Source: an uncultured Paenibacillaceae bacterium (GTDB taxonomy: Bacteria; Bacillota; Bacilli; Aneurinibacillales; Aneurinibacillaceae). Taken from it: a stretch of DNA of 14,793 bases. The DNA lies in assembly GCA_946478845.1 (NCBI GenBank), contig CAMLDI010000058.1, positions 1 through 14,793 on the forward strand, read 5' to 3'. The number at the start of each line of letters is the position of its first letter. The first letter of the stretch is position 1. Made by a program: the position numbers and the translations under genes. Shown in pieces: positions 1 to 6,690 of the stretch. The notes beneath the pieces were generated by a model, which searched no databases, was not told where the DNA came from, and worked only from the letters and a program-made list of their open reading frames with translations.

Positions 1-40
1 CTGGTCCCAAAAACCTATATAAATCTACGGATTATAGTAA

Positions 41-56
41 AAATACCTAGGTATTT
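41..56. repeat. 16-bp perfect palindrome at the element's outer edge
   Basis: The bases AAATACCTAGGTATTT equal their own reverse complement. The palindrome sits just outside the folded right end of the tnpB element, where the flank-derived guide of the RNA would begin. It may be the insertion target, part of an older flanking terminator or operator, or chance in an AT-rich flank. Confidence 0.6.
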
Positions 57-254
57 GAGTCATTCGCTCCACAAACCTCGTGGTCTTGGTTGAGCCAGTG
101 AACAAGCTGTAAGTCCAATTACCCGACAACATCACCTGTTCTTCCCACAACCGTTGAGATAATAAATTAAAATAAGACCTCCCATTTACCCCCTTTCGGT
201 AAAGTGCAACGCCTCTGAAGGAGGTTGGCTACACTTGTGATAAAGGGAGGTCTT
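57..254 (-). ncRNA. Candidate right-end RNA (reRNA/omegaRNA) of tnpB
   Basis: Lying directly downstream of tnpB on the same strand, this stretch folds into nested stems. A 10-bp stem pairs 174-183 with 245-254. It encloses a hairpin pairing 185-190 with 198-203, and an arm pairing 202-206 with 232-236, 207-210 with 224-227 and 212-215 with 221-224; these two share bases 202-203 and so compete there. Further out, 88-92 pairs with 148-152, 100-104 with 137-141, and 69-72 with 80-83. TnpB proteins are known to use an RNA made from the element's 3' end, whose last part serves as guide. The fold and position fit that role, but I infer it from base pairing read by eye. Guide sequence would start near position 56 and run outward. 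Confidence 0.5.
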
Positions 255-259
255 TTTTA

Positions 260-1702
260 TTAACTTGCTGTGAGTTTCATTCTGTTTTCGAGGATTTTTT
301 TCACTGTTTTGTAATTTGTATATAGCGTAATTTCTTTATCATCTTTTCGTTGCTTAATATTGTTACTGGCATTTATATCGGCATGCATTTTACCACAGCG
401 TTCGCAAGTAAATGTATCCCCATTTCTTTTTCCAAAACATCCACATTTATGACATATTTGTGATGTATAAGCCGCATTCACTTTATGCATTTTGATATGA
501 TTAAGCTCTGCTTTGTATTCTAATCGTTCCTTAATGTATCCTTTAATCCAACGGGAAAGCTTACGCTTTATGTGTTTGGGAAACTTATCATCCCAAGAAA
601 CGAAGGTTAAATCTTCCTGAATAATATCACTTGGTTTTTCCATAAAAAGAAATTGATTTAAGGAATGGTTAATGTAACTTTTAACTGTTGTATCATGTTT
701 ATTCTTTTGTTTATTGTATTTCTTCTTGCCTAAGTTGTTTTCTCTTATTCTGTTCGCTGTTTCCAAATTTCCTTCTGCTTCATATTTTCTTACAATTGCA
801 TAATAGGGGTTCCGTTTTGCATTCACCTTATTCAAACGTTCTGTTTCTGTGTTCAATAAATTATTTAACTTTTCACCATATAAATGACCTGTTGAAGTAG
901 CTAGCAATGTCTTGTAACCTTTATCAACACCCACTTCGTTGGCTTCAGAAGAAAGACTTTTCATTTTTGTTTCAACGAGGTGGTGAAATTCAACTCCGTG
1001 ATCACGCAAAACCACTCGGATATTTCCTGTATATTGGTTTCTATCTTTTAACGCAAAGAAGATACGTTTTCTAGGTACAGATGAAGTCATTTCAATATAG
1101 GGTTTACCTTCAGCAACGTAATATTTATACATTGGTCGATCAACCATAAAACTTGTAGATTTTATGGAATAAGGAATTCCTTTTTTATATTTTCTTACAT
1201 ATCGTCTGATTAGTTGATGTACATAATGTTTTCTAACTTCGAGAGAAGTTGTTTTTTTGGGAACCATATAATCTTTATAGGTTAAGATAGCATGTAAAAT
1301 CTCATCTGATTTTAGCATGTAATAGATAAAGGATTTCTCATCATCCGTTAAATGGCTGTTCTCGCGAACAGCCTTACAAATATCATTTTTGATATTCGAC
1401 CATTTTGATTTGATATTAGAGATCCCTTCATCTAAAGCTAATTTCCAATAACGAGCAGGAAGTTTCCATTGTTCAGCAAAACCATTTTTAACCCAAACAT
1501 CACGAATTTTCTTCTTGTAGTCCTTCAACAACAGCAAAGAGTTTATTCCGGAATACCTTGAATAAACGTAATTTTTCACGTTTTTGTAACGGTTAGCAAT
1601 GATGAATAGCTCCTGATAATCACTAACATAGATGACGTGTTGTTTTACGTTTTTGGAGACTCTTTTGATTACTTTAGGTTTTTGTCTTTTCGGTTTTGCC
1701 AT
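260..1702 (-). CDS. tnpB: RNA-guided endonuclease TnpB (IS200/IS605 OrfB family)
   Basis: The product is 480 residues from the ATG at 1702. AGGAGG lies six bases upstream of that ATG; a TTG two codons earlier sits too close to the same site. TnpB cuts DNA under guidance of an RNA from the element's right end and helps the transposon persist. Numbering from the TTG two codons earlier (subtract 2 for the ATG), the RuvC triad is complete: Asp262 in VGVDKG, Glu365 in IIQEDL and Asp444 in HADINASNN. The zinc ribbon before the last Asp has C419/C422 and C435/C438. The N-terminal 200 residues are Lys-rich, as expected for RNA binding. There is no frameshift or internal stop, so the nuclease looks active. 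The length is somewhat above the roughly 400 residues usual for TnpB. The gene stands alone without tnpA. Confidence 0.93.
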   Translation of the reverse strand: MAKPKRQKPKVIKRVSKNVKQHVIYVSDYQELFIIANRYKNVKNYVYSRYSGINSLLLLKDYKKKIRDVWVKNGFAEQWKLPARYWKLALDEGISNIKSKWSNIKNDICKAVRENSHLTDDEKSFIYYMLKSDEILHAILTYKDYMVPKKTTSLEVRKHYVHQLIRRYVRKYKKGIPYSIKSTSFMVDRPMYKYYVAEGKPYIEMTSSVPRKRIFFALKDRNQYTGNIRVVLRDHGVEFHHLVETKMKSLSSEANEVGVDKGYKTLLATSTGHLYGEKLNNLLNTETERLNKVNAKRNPYYAIVRKYEAEGNLETANRIRENNLGKKKYNKQKNKHDTTVKSYINHSLNQFLFMEKPSDIIQEDLTFVSWDDKFPKHIKRKLSRWIKGYIKERLEYKAELNHIKMHKVNAAYTSQICHKCGCFGKRNGDTFTCERCGKMHADINASNNIKQRKDDKEITLYTNYKTVKKILENRMKLTAS

Positions 1703-1790
1703 GGTCAACCTCCTCTCCTTTAAATATTTTATTTGTTATCAGAACCAAAACGTAGCAATCTGTCTATTTTTCTTTTCAGTCTCTTTAGTT

Positions 1791-1799
1791 ATTGTACCA
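1791..1799 (-). promoter_or_regulatory. Possible extended -10 promoter of tnpB
   Basis: On the minus strand TGG-TACAAT forms an extended -10 element about 90 bases before the tnpB start. No good -35 hexamer is visible, so this is a weak call. Confidence 0.3.
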
Positions 1800-1853
1800 T
1801 AGTTGGTTTAATAGGAAAATATACCCATTTGTAGCTTGATATAATTAACACAA

Positions 1854-1880
1854 AAACCTTCTGATCGAGTCAGTAGGTTT
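1854..1880 (-). repeat. Left-end subterminal hairpin of the IS200/IS605-type element
   Basis: The arms AAACCT (1854-1859) and AGGTTT (1875-1880) pair. After a single mismatch, CTGA (1861-1864) pairs with TCAG (1870-1873) around a 5-base loop. Imperfect palindromes with this layout near the ends are what TnpA recognises as single strands in this family. The motif TGACTC occurs both in this hairpin and at 57-62 near the other end, reading along the tnpB strand. Confidence 0.6.
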
Positions 1881-1939
1881 ACATATATTTAATAAAGATT
1901 TTTTGTTCAGTTTTCTACCTCTTTATACATTCAGACATC

Positions 1940-1966
1940 AGACATCTTCATTTGAAAAAGATGTCT
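1940..1966. promoter_or_regulatory. 9-bp inverted repeat, candidate operator of the GntR gene
   Basis: AGACATCTT (1940-1948) and AAGATGTCT (1958-1966) are perfect inverted arms around 9 bases. An additional AGACATC direct copy lies at 1933-1939. The -35 hexamer of the downstream promoter lies in the spacer, so a protein bound here would block the promoter. AGACATC recurs inside the ilvD control region (2768-2774), which suggests one regulator for both, though the main ilvD half-site is different. Confidence 0.5.
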
Positions 1967-1979
1967 AATGCATTATAAT
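1952..1979 (+). promoter_or_regulatory. Sigma-A promoter of the GntR regulator gene
   Basis: TTGAAA (1952-1957), a 16-base spacer and TATAAT (1974-1979). Transcription would start near 1986, about 25 bases before the ATG. The -35 lies within the inverted repeat at 1940-1966. Confidence 0.65.
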
Positions 1980-2010
1980 AAATATACCATTCTACCTGGA
2001 GGATAACTTT

Positions 2011-2697
2011 ATGACAAGAGAAGGAAAAAGTCTGGCTGAAAGTATTGCAGATCACATTCTGTCTATGATTACCATAGATAAAAGGTTTATTGCTGGAGAT
2101 AAGCTTCCCAATGAAAATGAGCTTTCAGCAGAATTGCAAGTGAGCCGCACTACCTTACGAGAAGCCATTCGTATTTTAGTAACCCACAATGTATTAGAAA
2201 TTCAACGGGGCAGAGGAACTTTTGTAAAGAATAATGAAGGATTAAATGATGATTTTAGTTTAAAGGAACTTACAACATTCCGGCCCGACTTGAAAGAGTT
2301 GTATGAAATGCGCCTGATTTTTGAACCTCAATGCGCTTATTATGCAGCAAAACGGGCAACAGATAAAGAACTTGAACGAATTCTCTATTACGGGAAACTT
2401 GAGGAAGAAAAAATTCTTAAAAAGGAAGACCGAACCGAGGTCGAACAAGCTTTCCATAAATCCATTGCCAAAGCTACCCACAACGAGTTTATGAATCGGC
2501 TGCTCCCCATCCTTTATAGGGCCATTGATACCGGGGTCCATTTATCCGATGAAAATGAGGAAATGATTCAGAATACTTTAAATGACCACCGAATCATTAT
2601 GGAGTTTCTTGCAAAGCGAGACGCAGAAGGAACAAAAACCGCCATGAAACTTCATATCATCCACGCTATGCGAGGCTTTGGAATCTTAGAAGAATAA
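2011..2697 (+). CDS. GntR-family transcriptional regulator, FadR subfamily (FCD domain)
   Basis: A 228-residue DNA-binding regulator. Residues 8-75 form the GntR winged helix, with AGDKLPNENELSAELQVSR and TTLREAIRIL followed by the RGRGTFV wing. Residues 85-225 are the helical FCD ligand domain. It shows the expected metal-binding set: Glu145 and His149 (EQAFH), His193 (DHR) and His215 (KLH). FCD proteins usually sense hydroxy- or sugar acids, often with a bound metal, and release DNA when the ligand binds. GGAGG eight bases before the ATG supports the start. The neighbouring ilvD, reached across a terminator and an operator-rich gap, is the obvious target. The ligand is unknown; a branched-chain precursor or a sugar acid are both possible. 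Confidence 0.92.
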   Translation: MTREGKSLAESIADHILSMITIDKRFIAGDKLPNENELSAELQVSRTTLREAIRILVTHNVLEIQRGRGTFVKNNEGLNDDFSLKELTTFRPDLKELYEMRLIFEPQCAYYAAKRATDKELERILYYGKLEEEKILKKEDRTEVEQAFHKSIAKATHNEFMNRLLPILYRAIDTGVHLSDENEEMIQNTLNDHRIIMEFLAKRDAEGTKTAMKLHIIHAMRGFGILEE

Positions 2698-2705
2698 CTA
2701 TCATC

Positions 2706-2734
2706 TAGCTGTTTCTATACAGCTATTTTTTTTT
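2706..2734 (+). terminator. Rho-independent terminator after the GntR gene
   Basis: TAGCTGT (2706-2712) pairs with ACAGCTA (2719-2725), followed by nine T residues. It separates the regulator from ilvD, which has its own promoter. Confidence 0.85.
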
Positions 2735-2740
2735 GCATAA

Positions 2741-2800
2741 AATTTGTATGATGGGATCATTTACATAAGACATCATACAAATTATAATGTAGTCATACAA
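2741..2800. promoter_or_regulatory. Three-half-site operator array over the ilvD promoter
   Basis: A perfect 13-bp inverted repeat (AATTTGTATGATG at 2741-2753, its complement at 2771-2783) brackets the -35 region. A third copy of TCATACAA at 2793-2800 follows 20 bases after the second one (2773-2780), so both face the same side of the helix. The sites lie upstream of the -35, in the -35/-10 spacer, and at the transcription start. TTGTATGA-like half-sites are typical of FadR-subfamily regulators, so the adjacent gene product is the likely binder and probably a repressor. Confidence 0.7.
2760..2788 (+). promoter_or_regulatory. Sigma-A promoter of ilvD
   Basis: TTTACA (2760-2765), 17-base spacer, TATAAT (2783-2788). 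The predicted start near 2795 lies inside the third operator half-site. Confidence 0.75.
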
Positions 2801-2828
2801 CCATGTTATAGTGAGGTGTTTATTTAAT

Positions 2829-4487
2829 ATGAATAGTGATTCCTTAAGGAAAAAAGCCCCCAAGCGTGCCTTACTTCATGCTCTTGGATTGACCAACGAA
2901 GAAATAGACAGGCCATTTATTGGCATTGTCAATTCCCAAAACGATGTGGTTCCTGGACATATGAACCTTGATAAAATTGTAGATGCCGTAAAACTGGGTG
3001 TCGCTATGGCAGGCGGAACCCCTCTTGTCTTTCCGGCCATCGCTGTATGTGATGGCCTTGCTATGGGCCATAAAGGAATGAACTATTCCCTGATTACAAG
3101 AGAACTCATTGCAGATTCTACAGAAGCCATGGCTCTTGCCCATGCCTTTGATGCACTGGTCATGGTTCCAAACTGTGATAAAAATGTTCCCGGTTTATTA
3201 ATGGCTGCAGCACGATTAAATATACCAACCATCTTTGTCAGTGGCGGACCCATGCTGGCAGGTAAAGTGGACGGGCAAAAAGTTAGTTTTACCAGTATGA
3301 CAGAAGCAGACGGGGCCTACCAGGCAGGCAAGATCACAAAAGAAAAATTATTGGAATTTGAAAACAAAGCCTGTCCAACCTGCGGTTCTTGTTCAGGCAT
3401 GTATACAGCCAACAGTATGAACTGCCTGACTGAAGTGCTAGGTATGGCATTACGAGGAAACGGAACAATCCCTGCCGTCTATTCTGAACGGATTCAACTG
3501 GCAAAACACACGGGAATGAAAATTATGGAGTTACTAAAAAAGGAGATCTGGCCGAGAGATATTATGACCATGGATGCTTTCACCAATGCCTTGACCATCG
3601 ATATGGCTTTAGGCTGCAGCACCAACAGTATGCTCCACCTTCCTGCGATTGCCCATGAATGCGGAATCGAATTAAACCTTGAGATCGCCAATGAAATCAG
3701 TGACAAAACACCGAATCTCTGCCATCTGGCTCCTGTTGGCCATACCTACATCGAAGAACTCCATGAAGCTGGCGGTGTGTATGCTATTATGAACGAAGTT
3801 AATAAATTGGGACTACTAAAAACCAATGTGATAACATGCTCAGGAAAAACCATCGGAGAAAACATAGCAGGTTGCATCAATAAAAATACTGAGGTCATCC
3901 GGCCTGTGGAGAACCCTTACAGTAAAACAGGAGGTATTGCCGTATTAAAAGGGAATCTGGCGCCTGATTCCTGTGTCGTAAAACGTTCTGCAGTTTCACC
4001 GGAAATGCTAAAACATGAGGGACCAGCCAGAGTATTTGACTGCGAAGAAGATGCAATGAAGGCAATCCATTCAGGCAAGATCCTTCCAGGAGATGTTGTA
4101 GTCATCCGTTATGAAGGTCCCAAAGGCGGACCAGGCATGAGGGAAATGCTTAATCCAACCTCCGCCATAATGGGCCGGGGACTTGGAGAAAGTGTGGCTT
4201 TGATTACCGATGGACGTTTTAGCGGTGCAACTAGAGGAGCAGCCATTGGACATGTTTCACCAGAAGCGGCTGTTGGGGGAAATATCGCTTTAATAGAAGA
4301 GGGAGATCTAATCCAAATTGATATTATGGCAAATACAATTAACTTCCTCATCAGCGGTTCTGAATTAAAAACACGAAGAGACAACTGGAAGCCAAGAAAA
4401 CCTAAAATTACATCAGGGTACCTTTCCCGATATGCTGATATTGTTACATCGGCAAACAGAGGAGCTATTTTAGAAAATCATAGATAA
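2829..4487 (+). CDS. ilvD: Dihydroxy-acid dehydratase (IlvD/Edd family)
   Basis: The product has 552 residues from the ATG at 2829, preceded by GAGGTG; an in-frame GTG at 2811 precedes this ribosome site and is unlikely. It dehydrates 2,3-dihydroxy-3-methyl acids to 2-oxo acids, the third common step of valine, leucine and isoleucine synthesis. Visible marks are CDGLAMGH (Asp75), PNCDK (Cys116, Lys118), [10 protein letters not shown] (Cys182/185/188), [19 protein letters not shown] and the C-terminal [14 protein letters not shown]. Gly43 in VVPGHM replaces the Cys found in the stable [2Fe-2S] type, as in E. coli IlvD, so an oxygen-sensitive [4Fe-4S] cluster is likely. No ilvB, ilvC or leu gene is nearby, and control by an FCD regulator is more usual for sugar-acid dehydratases of this family, so a different hydroxy-acid substrate remains possible. 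Confidence 0.9.
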   Translation: MNSDSLRKKAPKRALLHALGLTNEEIDRPFIGIVNSQNDVVPGHMNLDKIVDAVKLGVAMAGGTPLVFPAIAVCDGLAMGHKGMNYSLITRELIADSTEAMALAHAFDALVMVPNCDKNVPGLLMAAARLNIPTIFVSGGPMLAGKVDGQKVSFTSMTEADGAYQAGKITKEKLLEFENKACPTCGSCSGMYTANSMNCLTEVLGMALRGNGTIPAVYSERIQLAKHTGMKIMELLKKEIWPRDIMTMDAFTNALTIDMALGCSTNSMLHLPAIAHECGIELNLEIANEISDKTPNLCHLAPVGHTYIEELHEAGGVYAIMNEVNKLGLLKTNVITCSGKTIGENIAGCINKNTEVIRPVENPYSKTGGIAVLKGNLAPDSCVVKRSAVSPEMLKHEGPARVFDCEEDAMKAIHSGKILPGDVVVIRYEGPKGGPGMREMLNPTSAIMGRGLGESVALITDGRFSGATRGAAIGHVSPEAAVGGNIALIEEGDLIQIDIMANTINFLISGSELKTRRDNWKPRKPKITSGYLSRYADIVTSANRGAILENHR

Positions 4488-4492
4488 AACTA

Positions 4493-4532
4493 AAAACCAA
4501 CAAGGAAAAAGTTTATTCCCTGTTGGTTTTTT
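4493..4532. terminator. Bidirectional terminator between ilvD and metA
   Basis: AAAACCAACA (4493-4502) pairs with TGTTGGTTTT (4521-4530). T-rich tracts follow on either strand, so it can end both convergent transcripts. Confidence 0.85.
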
Positions 4533-4564
4533 ACATCTCTTTCTTTAAGAGTTTCAATAATCTT

Positions 4565-5470
4565 TTACCAATTATAAGGTGTTTCTTGATAAACATAGTA
4601 ATTGAGCCAATTAGAAAACAACAAATAACTGTGTGATTTCCATGAATGCAGCGGGCGCTCATTTACATCATCATTGGGAAAATAATTAATAGGAATATCC
4701 GTATTCAAACCTTTGCTTCGATCCCTAGTATATTCATCGGCAAGGGTTGTGGCATCGTATTCCAAATGGCCGGTAATCATGATATTCTTCCCTTTATCAG
4801 ACATAATGATAAAAGGGATTCCCTCTTCAGACACAGAGACTAATTGCAAATCTGGATGTTGTTCAATAGCTTCATGGGAAACATCAGTATATCGAGAATG
4901 TGGCGCATTAAAAATATCATCAAAACCACGGACTAGTTTTTCCATTGGTGCAAAAACCTGGTGCCGATATACACCGAAACATTTCTTAGGCAATGCAAAC
5001 TTATTAATTCCATAATGATAATACAAAGCGGCCTGGGCTCCCCAACAAATATGCAATGTGGATGTTACGTTTTCTTTTGTCCATTCCATAATCTCTGTTA
5101 ATTCTTCCCAATAGTCCACATCTTCAAAGTCCATTTTTTCTACCGGAGCCCCTGTAATGATCATCCCGTCAAAGCGGCGATTTTTTACATATGCAAAAGT
5201 TGTATAAAAATGATCCAGATGATAACTGCTGACGTTTTTAGCTTGATATGTTGATGTTTGTAAAAATGTAATATTTACCTGTAACGGCGTATTGCCCAAC
5301 AACCGCAATAATTGCAACTCGGTTTTTTCTTTTTCTGGCATTAAATTTAAAATAATTATATTAAGAGGGCGTATATCCTGCGTTCTAGCCCGATCTTCAT
5401 CCATCACAAAAATCTTCTCTTGCCGTAAAACTTCCCCTGCTGGTAAATCCTTTGGTATGTTAATAGGCAT
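4565..5470 (-). CDS. metA: Homoserine O-acetyltransferase (MetA family)
   Basis: The product is 301 residues from the ATG at 5470, with AGGGTGA a few bases upstream; a TTG one codon earlier is not needed. It acylates homoserine as the first dedicated step of methionine synthesis. [32 protein letters not shown] with the catalytic Cys142, and ITGHLEYD with His235 and Glu237 are all in their family positions. In TGAPVEK, residue 111 is Glu, which published work on Bacillus cereus and E. coli MetA links to acetyl-CoA; Gly there goes with succinyl-CoA. The upstream DUF1905 gene ends 16 bases before the ATG, so the two are probably cotranscribed. I see no S-box (SAM-I) riboswitch pattern upstream, although methionine genes in Bacillota often have one. 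Confidence 0.95.
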   Translation of the reverse strand: MPINIPKDLPAGEVLRQEKIFVMDEDRARTQDIRPLNIIILNLMPEKEKTELQLLRLLGNTPLQVNITFLQTSTYQAKNVSSYHLDHFYTTFAYVKNRRFDGMIITGAPVEKMDFEDVDYWEELTEIMEWTKENVTSTLHICWGAQAALYYHYGINKFALPKKCFGVYRHQVFAPMEKLVRGFDDIFNAPHSRYTDVSHEAIEQHPDLQLVSVSEEGIPFIIMSDKGKNIMITGHLEYDATTLADEYTRDRSKGLNTDIPINYFPNDDVNERPLHSWKSHSYLLFSNWLNYYVYQETPYNW

Positions 5471-5486
5471 CAAATCTCACCCTCTT

Positions 5487-5762
5487 CTATTTTTTTGCCT
5501 CTCTCTCTTCAAGTGTCACTTTGATGGTATCTCCGGGCTGCTTCCCTATTTTGGCCCGTATATCCTTCCTGATCCCAATAATATGACAAGGGGTTTTCAT
5601 CCGAACTAAACTTCCCTCATAGGGTTCTCCATCAAAAGTAGCAAATACAGGCACCCGCCCTTTGCCAAACTCAGCTTTCACATCAAAGGGAATCTCCACG
5701 TATGCTCCATCGATATCTGGCACCTTTTTTATTTCTGCTTCAAATTCATATTTTTTTCCCAA
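5487..5762 (-). CDS. DUF1905 domain protein
   Basis: A 91-residue protein that is nearly all DUF1905: a compact beta-rich fold with YEFEAEI at the start, [21 protein letters not shown] and [12 protein letters not shown] at the end. The biochemical role of this family is not established. The only in-frame start that covers the domain is TTG at 5762, preceded by GGTGG four bases upstream. It is the first gene of a two-gene unit with metA, from which it is 16 bases away, but nothing in the sequence ties it to methionine synthesis. Confidence 0.82.
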   Translation of the reverse strand: MGKKYEFEAEIKKVPDIDGAYVEIPFDVKAEFGKGRVPVFATFDGEPYEGSLVRMKTPCHIIGIRKDIRAKIGKQPGDTIKVTLEEREAKK

Positions 5763-5786
5763 ACTGCCACCTACCCTCTACTTCAA

Positions 5787-5815
5787 AATTTAAAGAGCCA
5801 TAATCCACATTTCAA
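5787..5815 (-). promoter_or_regulatory. Candidate promoter of the DUF1905-metA unit
   Basis: On the minus strand TTGAAA (5815-5810), 17-base spacer, TAAATT (5792-5787). It gives a leader of under 25 bases, leaving no room for a riboswitch if it is the promoter used. Confidence 0.45.
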
Positions 5816-5871
5816 AGCGAATTTTTTTAAAAAATCATCGTTTTCATTCTCCCATTTTAACATTTTTCAGA

Positions 5872-5887
5872 AAGGAGGCCCCTCCTT
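5872..5887. repeat. GC-rich palindrome in the metA upstream region
   Basis: AAGGAGG and CCTCCTT are separated by only CC, giving a near-perfect DNA palindrome in an otherwise AT-rich stretch. The two-base loop makes an RNA hairpin unlikely; a protein-binding site is more plausible. It lies upstream of the candidate promoter and downstream of the CDGSH-gene terminator. Confidence 0.4.
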
Positions 5888-5935
5888 CGATCAGACCGTA
5901 GGTGGATAAAGAAGTTATAATGTAGATTTTATCAG

Positions 5936-5966
5936 AAAAAAAAACGCCTATGCAAAAAACATAGGC
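5936..5966 (-). terminator. Terminator after the CDGSH gene
   Basis: On the minus strand GCCTATG pairs with CATAGGC (5946-5952 and 5960-5966). One G and nine T residues follow. Confidence 0.88.
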
Positions 5967-5983
5967 TTCAACCCATCAAAAAA

Positions 5984-6256
5984 TTAAAGTTCTTTGTGTG
6001 ATCCATCACAATAAGGAGGGTTTTTGGTATGCTTGCAGGCACATAAATAGGCTTTTTCATCTTTTTCAGCAGTAAATGCTAAAGGTTCAAAGGATGTTCC
6101 CTCATGAGACCCATCACAAAAGGGTTGCTTATCGCTTTTTCCGCATGTACACCAATAATAGGTTTCATCCTTCTTAAGTTCTACAGGAATAGGGGATTTT
6201 TGTGGAACTTCAGGCTTTTCCAAATTCATCGCTCCTTCTATTTTTTTCTCCTCCAT
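5984..6256 (-). CDS. CDGSH iron-sulfur domain protein, two motifs
   Basis: A 90-residue protein from the ATG at 6256. GGGAGG stands about ten bases upstream; a TTG three codons earlier would sit almost on top of it. It has two complete CDGSH [2Fe-2S] sites, each with three Cys and one His: C36/C38/C47/H51 (CTCGKSDKQPFCDGSH) and C72/C74/C83/H87 (CACKHTKNPPYCDGSH). Tandem-motif proteins of this type are related to human CISD3 and carry two clusters in one chain; they are thought to transfer electrons or clusters. The first 25 residues are charged and Pro-rich with no signal peptide or membrane segment, so it is cytoplasmic. It appears to be a single-gene unit bounded by terminators. Confidence 0.92.
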   Translation of the reverse strand: MEEKKIEGAMNLEKPEVPQKSPIPVELKKDETYYWCTCGKSDKQPFCDGSHEGTSFEPLAFTAEKDEKAYLCACKHTKNPPYCDGSHKEL

Positions 6257-6356
6257 TTTTGCCAAACCTCCCTATTATTAGTCCTACGCCAAAAAAATGC
6301 ACACACCTAAACAATTCAGCATAAAGCCAATGTGACCTTTGGATGGTGGGAAGAAC

Positions 6357-6393
6357 AAAAATGAGCTGATGCATAGTGCACCAGCTCATTTTT
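6357..6393. terminator. Strong hairpin terminator downstream of the small HTH gene
   Basis: AAAAATGAGCTG (6357-6368) pairs with CAGCTCATTTTT (6382-6393). After one mismatch, TGCA pairs with TGCA around a 3-base loop. It begins eight bases beyond the stop of the 63-residue gene and can act on either strand. Confidence 0.85.
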
Positions 6394-6400
6394 CTATGTC

Positions 6401-6592
6401 TTACTTTTTAATTTCCCAGAAGCAAGCTTTCGGAGAAACGATTTTTTCCTCTTTTTTTAGCTTGGTCATTACTTTATCTACATCTTTCTTTTCCAGGCCT
6501 GTTCCTTTTACAACTTCTCCTGCTCTTACTGGTTTGTCAGCCTTTGTGAAAAAGTCTAATACTACATCATAATTTTCCATCTTTTTATCCAT
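6401..6592 (-). CDS. Small winged-helix DNA-binding protein
   Basis: A 63-residue protein that is one helix-turn-helix/winged-helix unit: VLDFFTKADKPVRAGEVVKGTG, then LEKKDVDKVMTKLKKEEKIVSPK, and a closing aromatic strand CFWEIKK. This resembles stand-alone wHTH proteins that sense or bind DNA, but no specific family is recognised. Two starts are possible: ATG at 6592, which touches its AAAGG, or ATG at 6580 (MENYDVV), which has AGGATGG eight bases upstream; the shorter form is slightly better supported. No clear terminator lies between ydjH and this gene, so it may be read as the last gene of the ydj operon. Confidence 0.72.
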   Translation of the reverse strand: MDKKMENYDVVLDFFTKADKPVRAGEVVKGTGLEKKDVDKVMTKLKKEEKIVSPKACFWEIKK

Positions 6593-6690
6593 CCTTTCTG
6601 CTAAATGGTTTCATTTTTTGTTATTCCTATTTTTAACTCTTTTATATTTAAAATATAATAAATATTTATCTTTTTATCTACCTAAACTTT

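Larger units (their letters stand above)
57..1880 (-). mobile_element. IS200/IS605-family element carrying tnpB only
   Basis: The element is defined by an intact tnpB (260-1702), a subterminal imperfect palindrome beyond its 5' side (1854-1880) and a strongly folded segment beyond its 3' side (about 69-254). This is the usual order of left end, tnpB and right end with its RNA in the family. No tnpA (Y1 tyrosine transposase) reading frame is present, so the element would move only if TnpA acts in trans. The exact ends cannot be fixed without an empty-site comparison; the right boundary is placed just inside the 16-bp palindrome at 41-56. The element is noticeably richer in A and T than the neighbouring metabolic genes. 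Confidence 0.6.

Noticed and set aside
174..260. GGGAGGTC followed by six T on the plus strand looked like a terminator.
   Set aside because: The pairing arm is 61 bases away and the space contains its own ordered arms; it fits the base of a folded RNA on the minus strand better, and no plus-strand gene ends here.
688..900. 70-codon plus-strand frame, hydrophobic and Cys/Phe/Leu-rich, antisense to tnpB.
   Set aside because: Its composition is what the complement of Lys/Asn-rich tnpB codons gives; no start signals are present.
5763..5983. Possible SAM-I riboswitch ahead of the DUF1905-metA unit.
   Set aside because: The conserved S-box core segments and a following terminator/antiterminator were not found on the minus strand, and a promoter close to the start leaves almost no leader.
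6642..6658. AT palindrome TTATATTT-A-AAATATAA downstream of ydjH as a terminator.
   Set aside because: The stem is entirely A-T with a one-base loop and no following T tract on the minus strand, so termination is unlikely.
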